Of a stretch of 64,000 nucleotides of DNA, positions 11,326 through 23,300 are shown one piece after another; position 1 is the first letter of the stretch, and the number at the start of each line of letters is the position of its first letter. The stretch lies in NCBI RefSeq assembly GCF_027580225.2, contig NC_073358.2, forward strand, positions 31,522,501 to 31,586,500, in the 5' to 3' direction. The notes beneath the pieces were generated by a model. That model searched no databases. It worked only from the letters and a program-made list of their open reading frames with translations, and was not told the DNA's origin. The translations under genes were made by a program, and so were the position numbers. The stretch is from Misgurnus anguillicaudatus (taxonomy: Eukaryota > Chordata > Actinopteri > Cypriniformes > Cobitidae).

Positions 11326-14300
11326 CTGACATTTATGTATGAAAAGAAAGAGAGTGAGAGGGTAGGACGACACAGACAGAGGAGTATGTTAAATGAATGC
11401 ATCACAGAAAACAGAGGTGCAGATGATGTTAGACGACACATAACACAGTTTAAGAAACAAAGTAAGATATTTTGTCAGTAAAAATAAAAAAGTGGTAAAA
11501 GTAAAAAATGCAGTAAAAAATAAGTAATTCCAGAATGTTGTGTTGCAAATTAAACACGAACGTGTAAATATATTATATCTATATATGATAGAAAAATAAA
11601 TGTATTACTAAGAATTATATTTAAAAGGTTTAAAACGTTTATGTATTAATGCATACATGCAAATGTTTAGGATTATATTGCCAGCACTTTTTTTCATTAT
11701 GCCATGATAAAGAACAATGACTTGTATTTTCTAGTACAATTCCAGAATGAATGTGTAATAAAACTTCTTGAAACTGACATACATCTTACTACCGAGCCCC
11801 TAAGGTGACATTGGAGTAAAAAAATTGAAAGTTTAGTTTTGCGTGCTCATGTGAAACTTTCGCGCGTGCACATGAAACTTTCACGTGCGCACGTAAAAGC
11901 AAATGTTTCACGTGCGCATGCAAAAGTTTCACGTGAGCACGCGAAACTAAACGCAGTAGTTTCACATATGCGCACGCGATAGTTTCACATGAGCACGCTG
12001 TACTTTCACGTGTGTGCACGCAATAGTTTCACGTGAGCACGCGGTAGTTTCACATGAGCACGCGGTAGTTTCATGTGCGCATGTGAAACTAAACTTTATT
12101 TCATTTTTGCTCTATGTCCCCTCACGTGAAACTTTCGCTTTCACGTGCGCATGCTGTACTTTCACGTGTGCACACAATAGTTTCACGTGAGCACGCGACA
12201 GTTTCAGCATCCATCATCAGAAAAAAAAAACATTCTCACAACACATTTACTTACAATACCTTTTTACCCACCTGTCCACAGCGATGGCCACCAATGTGAA
12301 GACAGAGGCAGATACCGATATTCCCTGCACCATCCCGCTCAGCTTACACACCAAGCTGCCGAAAGGCCAACCTACCAATGAAAAATGACACTGACAGCAG
12401 GCAAAAAATGCCTATAAATCACACACCATCTTAACATGCTAAAACAACCTCAGCAAAGAAATGTGTATTGTTCACAAAGGTATATGTGTATTTTATTGTC
12501 CACATTCGGAGCATTTCACCTGTAGAAACATTAATCTTTATTGAAAGTGTGTCATATTTGTAGGCGAAATGTAACATACATTTCGAATTTGGTGCCTATT
12601 TGACCGAGAAAAGGGGGATTTGTAGTCTCAAACCCTCAACAAAGATATTGGACTTCCTGCTTTCAATGATGCAAAATGATGGTAAATGGACTGCATTTAT
12701 ATAGCGCTTTCATAGACCAATGGCCATCCAAAGCGCTTTACATTCACCCATTCACTCACACATTCATACACTGACGTCGGTGTCAGCCATGCAAGGCGCC
12801 ATCCAGCTCGTCGGTAGCAGCTGGGGTGAGGTGTCTTGCTCAAGGACACCTTGACACTTGGTCCGGTGGAGCCGGGGATTGAACCACCAACCTTTCGATT
12901 TGTAGACAACCTACATGAACCACTCAACCACTGCCGCCCCATGATGATTTTTACATTATTGAAAAAAGGAAGTGCAACACTGAAATCTGTATTTCTCCTG
13001 TCTTAGCGGCAACTGAGGAAATGATGCATGACCATTCAAAAACATGACTGGGGTTCTAACTATACAAAGCTTAATGCAAATGGGTGAAGTGTCCCTTTAA
13101 CAAAACCATGTGTCTAAATTTCAAAGCACAACTGGTGGATAGTTATTAAGAAGGATCACCACTCTTAAAATGCCAAAGGATTAAAAACTAAAAATGTAAT
13201 AAAGTGTATTATAAATGCATGTCTGTTTAGGCTGGTCTTTTAATCAGCGGTAATCACACATTAACCACGTATGTACAATACCGGATGTCAATGGTTAATG
13301 GAATCCAAATGGCAAACCTCACAATCATTCTAGTTATAATCTCTTTATTCCCTTATGTTCTCACTTAATATTCTTGTTTTCTTTAAATTGCTGTTTTTCA
13401 ATTGTTGACACCATTTTAACCCAATCCCATGACTCTTCTGGCTTACAAAGTGTGGCTGGCATTTTGTGCGTTAAGTGGTGCTATCTGAGGGGATTATAGA
13501 GTAAGATGAAGAGAAGATCAACACTCAGCCATTCTGGGACCTGTTGTTTTTGTTCACCTTCTGTGAACGAACCTGGAAAATCCCCTTAAGAGGGCACTGA
13601 TTTAATTTGGAGATATTGTGAGGCATCTGCTTTATGTGTGGGTTTGAATAATGATGTGATAGAAGAGAAGGATTTCATGAAGCAGATGGAGGAGAAAATT
13701 AGCTAGAGGAAGAAGGAAAGTGAGAGAATGATTGATTTATCTCTCTGTCTCTCTCTCTATATATATATTTTTTATTGGATTTACATTGGCTACTGTAGGC
13801 AGATACATAAGTCTGGATCATCATATCAGTGATTTGATTCAGTAATTTTTTGCTTCAGCTGCCAACAATTTTTTATGGAAGGGTAGTTGAATTTTGTTCA
13901 GAAACACTTTTTGTTATGCTGGTTGAAAATATCTAAACATCCAGATAGCAATCACTAAGTGGTGTAAATATATTTATACAGGGAGTGCAGAATTATTAGG
14001 CAAGTTGTATTTTTGAGGATTACTTTTGTTATTGTACACTTTCTTCAAGCAGTGGTACAGGAAGAAATCTGCATCTTTCAATAAGACTTTTTTATGCAAG
14101 ACAACGCTTCAGCACATGCATCAAAGTACTCAACTGAGTGGCTGGCCAGTAAAGGCCTTAAAGGTGAAAAACTAATGACATGGCCCACTTCTTCACCTGA
14201 CTTAAATCCTATTGGGACCTTTTGATCCCTTCTTAAGCGGGACGTTTGCAGTGGGGGTGGACCGTGCACCTCTCTGGGCAGTGTCTGGGGGGCTGTGGTT

Positions 14301-17300
14301 GCGGCTGCACAAAATGTTGGTTCAGACCAGATCAAGAAACTGACTGAATCCGTGAATGGAAGGCTTGTGACTGTTATCGAAAAGAAGGGTGGCTGTGTTG
14401 GTCACTGAGTCTATATTTTTTTTTGTTTTTTGTTGTTTTGTTGTTTTTTTTTGTAGATGTAGAGTTTGTTTGTTGTTCTCACTTTAACGGGTGAAGGAGG
14501 GACATGTGAGATGGTGGAGTCTTTGTTTTTCATTTGGTTGCCTGGTAGTTCTGCACACTAGTGGTTGCCTAGTGATGATTTACATAGAAATGTTCTCTTG
14601 GGGAAGCCGGAATTTCACTTTTACTGCTTGGATGTTCAGGTTTGAGGGTTTGTTAACATTTTGAATTGACCAAGAGCACTGTAGTTGTACAGTAGCAAAA
14701 GTAATCCTCAAGGGTACAACTTGCCTAGTGGTTCTGCACTCCCTGTATGAATATGTATCATCTGTGGAAGGCGCAGGACCATAACATGTTCGTCCAATTA
14801 TTGCATTTAGTCCAAATGTAATGATAAGATGTCCTACTTGCCTGTTAAACTACGTACGTATTTGCATACCTCAGCACACCTTGCTCATACGTACAATCTC
14901 CTGTCGGAACTGAACTTTTTTCCATAGGTTAAATCAGTCAGCTGTCCGCTGTTTATCAGTTGTCAATCTAAAGGTAGGATGATTTTATTTATGATGGAAG
15001 GCAAACAGCAACTACATTACATTCCTCCTGAACCGACAAAACATGGCACAGAAGGCGTAAAAAACAATGACAGTATTAGAAATGGTTATAAAGAAGAAAC
15101 GTCTAGATCAGTGGCAGGGCCTGAGTGGGACTCATTTTCAGCTCTGGAGTTTCATGCCTAACCGTGCGTATACCGTGCCTAGTTTGCTGCTTGAACAGTT
15201 TGAATGCAATCGCGCATGTAGACCGAAGTAGACACGCGGAAAAAACAAGCATTTGACGCGCGTCAGAGGCAAAATCCGCTTCTTGTGGGAGGGGCAAGTG
15301 CTATGCGGTTGTTTGTTTGCAAGATGACTGATGTTGATTTTTATCGAGAGAGTTACCGGTTTGTATTTGGTAACCTTACTATAGGGTGAACATAAACGGC
15401 ACGGGTCGATAATCGTCACGTGACTTAAAAGTGAAATGTGTATTACAACTTACCAGGTTGCCCGATGTCCTCACTGACACTCTTCCAAGCAAGGTCCTTT
15501 TTATTCCTGTCTCTATAGAAATAAGAACTTTGTATAGCTCCGGGCGGGGCTGCCTCCACAGCAGCAAGCAGGCTCCTGATTGGTTAACGTGGTGCGAAAT
15601 TCCGCCAAAGTTCATAACCTTCAACTCAGGCGTCAGCCGCAAATTCGCGTGAACCTAAAAAAGCACAAAAAGCACCATTCGCGCGTACCGCGCACAACGG
15701 TCAATTTGCGCCTTTCGCGCGAGCTAGATGCTCAAATGAGGCGGAAACGCGTCTTCCGTGTCACGCCAAACGCCTCATCCGCGCCGCGAGACCTCCAGAT
15801 GCGCGTCAACGCGTCTTCACATTGACTTAACATTGAAATCACTCGCGCTTTATGCCTCTACCGCGGTTGGTGTAAACGCAGCATTAGACTGGCCCACTTT
15901 AGTTTATGACTGACTATATTAAAATAATATAATTAAAACCTCAGCAAGTCTGCAATAGTGTACTGTTCCCTGCATCTTTGCAAATTCATGGTTTTTTCAA
16001 ATATATCATTTTCAAGTCAGTGCAAATACTGTAGCCTAAACAATTATGATTTTTTTTTCCATAATAGTGCAGGCCTGATGAATTAATGCATACCTATCTT
16101 TTTTCAATGGGTACACTTAATCTTTGTACAGCACGTCATAATTGTGTTAGCATTTAGCCTAGCCCCATTCATTCCTTAGGATCCAAACAAGGATGAATTT
16201 AGAAGCCACCAAACACTTCCATGTTTTCCCTATTTAAAGACTGTTACATGAGTAGTTTCACAAGTAAATATTGTGGCACAAAATAAAACCTGATGATTTT
16301 TAAAGCAGATAAAAAATGAGAACTATATTGTATGGTCGAAGAGCACTTAGTTTGCAGCACTTCGACCTCTGCCGCAGTAACATCATTAACACAAACTTAT
16401 TTCTAAAAATCTGATTCATTGATTCAAATCTTGTCCCAGGGTCAACATAATGTTGCTCTGAGGCCATCAACCACTTGGCAAAATCAGGAGAGCTTCAGTA
16501 GAAGCATCATTCACCATAACTTCTGTCATTCATTTAACATTCAAATCTTATTTTACGGTTCAATGGACACCTTCTGTCCTAGGTGCATTTAGCTATCATG
16601 TAGCAGCACATCTTGTGGAAATTTCTATGTGACACTTCTAGCCAAATAGTCAAAATGCTGAATCTCGTTCAAATTCTCCACCAGCTTTTTCTTCACCAAC
16701 AGGACTGCATCACATGAGCTGCTACTAGACAAACCTATTGTCATTCCAAGCCATTGGGAAGCCTGGTGGAAGGTGGTCACACATCCAAGTCAATTGACCC
16801 AGACAAAGAAAGAATACATTGCAGCAATTCACCATTGTACCTAGAACTAAAGATAAAAAACATTATACAGGACATCAGCCTGTATCCCAACAACAGATGT
16901 ACAAAAGTCTCAAAACGTTGTCTGAGTAGTAATAGTTTTAGTTTTCTGTCTCCTGCAGTCGAATATCAAAATACAATATATTCAAAGGACTCCTAATCTC
17001 AAGAACATTATCACTTTGTATGGATCAACACAAGCAGTAGACCATAACAGCACCCTAATGGCACTGTTCAAGAGACTTGAAGAAAACCACCTCAAACTCA
17101 TCTGCAGTAAATGTGACTTTAATACCGCAAGTCCATGCATGAGTTTGTCAGATTTGTGTTCTCAGCAAATTGCATATGCGCCCTTTTCAAATACGGTAAT
17201 GAGTGTTTCCACAGTTTCTGTCCACAAGGGGTGAACAATATAGATTGAATAATACCTATTTGTTGTCATTTTTTATTTTTAGTTTACTATTTGTTTAAGA

Positions 17301-20300
17301 TAGATGTAAGATAAAATAAAGTTAATTTTATCCCACTATGCCTTGGCATTATCGTGTAATGAGACTATTTTATTTCCGTCCCCAGAAATTGCAGATGTCA
17401 GGGTGGGACATTCAGTGCATCTGGATTTTTCCTAAGTCATTTCTTTCATGTCCTTTAATAAAATCCTGAATTTTGGTGTATAACATTTATGTCTTGTGTG
17501 TCTTATGTGTGTCTTCTACAAAATACTACTACTAACACTGAAAGTATGATTCTCTTAATCCACCACGATACAATGGAAACATTTACGAACATTTTTTACA
17601 CCTTCTGTCCAAACAGTTACGAACGTTAAACTAAGGGTGCGTCTTATTTCTCTGTCTTACCCCTTGCCCCTACCCCTCGGTTTTGCACGTTCATGTGAAG
17701 CGAAGTGGCATCTCAATTTTCAGTTTGATCAAGGGCTAGGGCCAAGGCGTAGGGATACATAGCCCTTGAAACTAAGTGTGATAAGGACCACACTTGAAAG
17801 AGAGGGGTAAACGTTAACGTAGGAATTTCTCCGGAGAGCCGGCATCAAGATTTTTTATGGATCAACGTCGAACTGTCAAGGAGTCGCACACATGAAGTAA
17901 CATTATTTTCAGCAGTTTAATTGAGATTATATTATGACACTCATGTTTTATGATACTTTGAATAAAATCTTCAAGTGGTTTTAATTGTAATGTTTTTGTT
18001 TTGAATCGCTAGTTAAGGCGCTAGCTAGCAGCTAAGATATGCGCTACTTGTTGAGCTCAGCTCAGGCAATCGATACTACAACCTGAGACGACAGCATCTT
18101 CTTTGTTTATGTCAACGCTTGTCTGTACGTAGCAGCCAGTTAGCGGCAATGGAAGGTGATGCAAACGGTAATCGAGTGGTTTCTCATTTTTTACCCCTTC
18201 ACTCAGTTTCGAGGGGCAAAGGGAAGGGGAAGACAAAGGGGAAGGGGTAAGACAGAAAAATGAGATTGGCCCTATGATTCTAAAGGAAACAGAGATATAA
18301 TTTTCCCAGTAATTCTATTAGTAGCAAAACAATAAAAACATCTTGTGTGGGTAAAATTCTCATATGCATTGCTACATGATATATTGTTAATAAATCGGGA
18401 TAAAACAACGACAGAGATTTTCTGTCCAAAAATCATAACGCCAATACATTTTATTCTGACGCTAAATTTCCATCTCCTAATGTCTCAACGGTTCTCAAGT
18501 CAGATATAAGATTGTCCCAACCACTTATTGGAAGAATTCTTGTATTAGGGTCCATTAACATCTAAAACGCATGGAAATGCAGGACACGCATCTACTTTAC
18601 AAAGCGCTCGCCTATGAACACAAGTTTTGTTTCAGTCGCGTCTAAATTTGAGTGCGCTTGGCGCGCGTCTAGATTTAAAATACATTTTAGCGCACCTTGA
18701 TACAAACGGCCTCTAAAAGGAAAAGAATCTACAAATCATATTTTTTTAAATCTGAGTCATAGATGTAACAATGAATTGTCTGTGAATAGTTATTATTCAT
18801 TGTTTATTGCAAGAGGAACAAAAATCTATTTGATGCAAAACTCTTTTTTCTTTTGGAAAAAAGTAAATTTCATATGAATATGATGTTTTCTCAAGTATAA
18901 CAAAATTATTAAGTCCATTTATATATTTGTTCTTTTTTTGACACAATATATGCCGACATTATGTTATTTGGCAATATACATGATCTAAGTACTACAAAAT
19001 TAAGGATTTTTATCTGCATACTTGATAAATCTTGCTTGTGTATTGTATATCAAGGGGTTCCAAACTTTTGCAACCCAACTGGCAATCTCAAGACCCACTA
19101 TTTTTTTAATAGAAATATATGGGAAAACACACACATGTTTGTTCCCTTTCAGTAGTTTTTGAATAAGTTTACTTGAATAATATTAAAATGTCTTATGTGT
19201 GCATCAAGTTTATATGTATATGCAAGTTATTCACAAGTGTATATGCATTACTAACTTAAGATGTATTGGTATGATGGATATTGGATTTCACATTAGTATG
19301 CACACGTATTTCATAGGTATTTGCTTAAACATCCAATAGTATACATGTATATGCAAGTGTTTATATGTGTGCATGCTTGCTTTTATATATGTATTCATAA
19401 GTGAAGTATTATTTTCTAGCCGCGTGGCCCCTCATAGCGCACAGTAAGTGTATCATGACCTCACATCGTGACCATACTATGAGCCCACAGGGTGTGCCAT
19501 ATCATACCGTCCATTATAACACTGGTATAATTTTGTACATGATAAAAAAGTGTCAATGATTTTAATAATATAGCGATACAATGACGTATGCCGCATTGAC
19601 GTTACCTAACCCGCACAGCAACAATACGTGAGAGCAAGAGCAGCATGATGAACATTCAGTACCAAAAAAGGGATCTACTTTAACAGTTTGGAAGTGCTTT
19701 GGTTACAAGAGGTCAGACCTTGTAAGCTGTTACAGCTAAATGTGGAAACACAACGAACTTGTTTCACCACTTGAAGTAAAAACACACCGTCGAATATAAA
19801 CAGGCTATGAAGATACGAGATGAGGAGATAGTGGCAATCGGTGATGTGCGTCCCAAAAGTAGCGTTAAACAAATGACTCAACAGAGCATCGTTGGAGTAC
19901 TTGCCAGTTGCACTCCATATGACAGGAAGAGTAAACAGCTGAACCATATGTCAACCTGACGGTGCACTGCATCGACAATGACATTTATTTTAATGAGAAA
20001 CGGCTGTCACTTTCCCCCAAAACCAATGAAGAACAAATCTAAAAATCATAATCCTCTCTATTTTAACCCTCTAGCCTCATGTCTATCATAAAAGCAGGCA
20101 GTCCCAAAACAATTATTCTCATGGGTCATACTGAGGGAGAGAGAAAAGATGTTTTTGAAATTCAAAAATTGCCAGCGGTTTGCAAGAAAAAAAGATTGTG
20201 GCTGCATTTGCTCACAGCTGGAAGCGGCAAAGGGCACTTCGAAATGCTCAAGTGGAAATGGGCTTACCTCAGCACAAATGGGTCACAAAATCTCCCACAC

Positions 20301-23300
20301 GATGGGGATCCAGCGGCTGTTGAAACAGGGTTTTAGCTGCAGACAGGTCAACCAGACATCTGGTGCTAACGTTGCAAGAAGTAGAGGTCCTTGATTATGT
20401 AAGTAAAGCTCTAGGTCCTCTCCTTTAATTTTCTGATGCATTCTCTGCTAAAGACTATGTCACCATCTCATGTGATAAGCCTGATATTGAGTTATTCAAT
20501 AATAACATCCTACAAGCATAGGAGAATGACACAGACTCCACAAAGGTAATCAAGAAGTCTGTACTGGACTACATGAACCGCAGTTACAGAGACACTGTCA
20601 CTGAGGAATGGATCGATCTGGCAACTCTGCTTGACCCACGTTTCCGCACTGCATACATGACCGAAAGTGAAAGCAAAGCCATTCAAGCCAGAGCAGCTAG
20701 TGAGGTGGAATGCCTTCTATCAGCACATACAGCTGCATCTGAACCCCCTCTTGAAACAGCAGAAAACACTCAACTAAATCAAGGTGCCATCAAGAGACCA
20801 AAGAAGACCCTTTGAAGCTTTTTCAAGGGTGCAGCAACAGAAAAACCGCTGTGTCTGGATAGAGAAAATCACAGCTGAATCACACAGCTACTTGAACTGC
20901 CCAACAGCAGACAGCGAGAGTGATCCTCTTATGTGGTGGAAGACGCATGAGGTGAACTTTTCTCAGATTAGCCATTTAGACAAGAAATACTTATGCATCC
21001 CTGCCACCACCGCTGCCTCCGAGAGGTTGTTCAGCACTGGTGAGAATATACAACAGTAACTTGTCAAAGATTAGCTGTTAAGCCAAGGTCAGTGAATATG
21101 CTGGTGTTCTTGACCAAGAATCTGAAGCTCTGACTGTGATCCGTCTGCCACATGGATGGCTATTTAACTCAAAGTGTTTACTTGTACAGTTCCATATTGT
21201 TCCATATTTCTTTCTATATCATCATAAATATTATTATCAAAAATTTTCAATTTTCGAAAGGCAAAACAGTATTTTATTGCTTTATGAAACCTAATGTTAA
21301 GAAAGTACACATGAACACTGCTGAAAGTAGAGCACGTGACCCCATTACAGTGTTGTTGTAGTCAACGATGACGATAACGAAATTATTTCATTGACAAACC
21401 TTTTTTATGACAGTAACGTGATGATGACTAGCGAAAAATGGCTCTAAGGTGATGAAAACATGACGAGACGTTTTTGAGTTTTCGTTGACGAGACGGAACG
21501 AAAATGATTATAAGTCTGACGTTCACAATGCATGTCAACTCTGCCTATTTGCGTGAAATCTGTCTGTTTTTAGCTAAATGGTATTGGCAATGTTGCCACT
21601 TCCAATCCTTGTTTTGGGTATGCCCACAACCCGGCTGCCACCATAGAGACAGAGCGCAGCGCGTCATAACCTGAAAACCACGCCCACCGGGGGGGAAAGC
21701 AATCCAACGGTCTCCATTGACTTTGTGTTGCGGGGGGCCGCCTCCTTGTCATTTCTGGCTTATAACAAAAAACTGAATAATGCCTAAAAGCTGCTGTGTG
21801 ACAATATGTACAGCTAACTAGCCAAAGAACCCATAAATAAGTTTTTGTAGGCTGTCGAGCCGTAAAGCCCAGCCTTTAAGGAGAATAAAGTGGATCGCCG
21901 ATTGCGTTTCCCCCTATTGGACGCGGTTTTACTAATAGGAGTAGGCCTACTATGAAAAGTTGCCTGTTTCCATTTCTGTGTCTTTAAACGCTCGTTTTTT
22001 TAAGTCGACAGCTTATAAAAATTTGTTTTTTTTTGGCTTGTTAGATGTACACCTTGTCACACAGCAGCTTTTAGGTATTATTCTGTTTTTAAGTTTAATC
22101 TGTAAATAAGTTTTTATAAGCTGTCGACCCCAAAAAACGAGCATTTAAAGACACAAAAATGGATACAGGCAACTTTTCATAGTACTCCTATTAGTAAAAC
22201 TGCGTCCACTAGGGGGAAACGTAGTCGGCGATCCACTTTGTTCTCCTTAAAGGCTGGGTTTTACGGCTCGACAGCTTATAAAAACTTATTTCTGGGTTCT
22301 TTGGCTTGTTAGCTGTACATATTGTCACACAGCAGCTTTTAGGCATTATTCTGTTTTTGTTATAAGCCAGAAATGACAAGCAATACAAAGTCAATGGAGA
22401 CGGTTGGATTGCGTTCCTCCCCGGTGGGCGTGGTTTTCAAATTTGCATAACTGCGCTCTGTCTCTATGCCACGCGCGCGCACCAGATTCCACACAACAAC
22501 AACACACCTGCAGCTGTGGTGAGTTCGAAGGACTGTGGGGGTTAGGCCAATAAACGGAAACGACGAGATGATTTATGGACATACTTTTAGTATAATCCAT
22601 CAGAAAGAAAACGGAATGCATATTGGGAGATAACCGTTAATGTGGCCACAAACTAGGTGGGAAGAATACCACCAACCCCAAGCAGCACCTGAAGGCTCAT
22701 CACGCTAATATTTTTTTTTAAAGGTAACTAACAAGTCTCGCTGTTAACATATCATGTACATTCAATTTTTCTCGACAATCGGCTTGTGACACATTTCATG
22801 GTAAGCTTAAGGTTTTACATGTATCTACTTGTCAAACCTAAGCCCATTTCCAAAACTTTTTGTGGTGCATTTAAATAACAAGGCCAGGCACGCGCTTCTC
22901 AACTTTATAAGCGAGGTCTCAGCGTAACACACAAACTCAACATGAGGGTATATCAGGCTCAACTTTTTTGTTATGACATGTGCAGAAGGCACACCGACTA
23001 AAACAATGGCAAGCCCTCAGGGACAACCTTAATGCACATTTTTAGAAAGTATTAAATACACCACACTTTTTAACCTAAATTAATTTGTTAAAGACTACTT
23101 GACTAAAACTTTTCTGCGTTTTTATCGACTAAAACTTGACTAAAACCTTTCTGTGTTTTCGTCGACTAAAACTATCAAGTTTATAAGTGACTAAAACTAA
23201 AAAGCATTTTCGTCCAAAAGACTAAAACTAAAGGGCTGCCAAAAACAGCACTGCCCCATTACCATAATAATGCATTGCCATTGCGTGTTTCTGTGATGAA

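Larger units (their letters stand above)
21643..22472. repeat. Large inverted repeat inside the hAT element
   Basis: The left arm from CATAGAGACAGAGCGCAG (21643) is mirrored by CTGCGCTCTGTCTCTATG (ending near 22472). Correspondence continues inward through the TCCATTGACTTTG, GGCTTATAACAAAAA and GGATCGCCGATTGCGTTTCC blocks to about 21985 and 22150. The loop holds one more partial copy of the same unit. It may be an independent foldback MITE inserted in the hAT. Confidence 0.8.
21348..23253. mobile_element. hAT-type element carrying a THAP-bearing inverted repeat
   Basis: The ends CAGTGTTGTTGTAGTC and GCCAAAAACAGCACTG are inverted relative to each other. They are flanked by the perfect 8-bp duplication CCCCATTA (21340-21347 and 23254-23261). 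Subterminal regions are rich in ACTAAAACT / GTCGACTAAAAC words (23090-23230) and AACGAAA words on the left. No hAT transposase lies inside; the centre is the inverted repeat at 21643-22472. Confidence 0.85.

Noticed and set aside
12850..12940. Possible tRNA gene on the minus strand
   Set aside because: A B-box-like word is present, but the cloverleaf is not intact and the tail is that of a SINE.
20079..20394. Two overlapping plus-strand frames as a host gene
   Set aside because: They lie in the middle of a decayed hAT transposase and are the same stretch in two frames.
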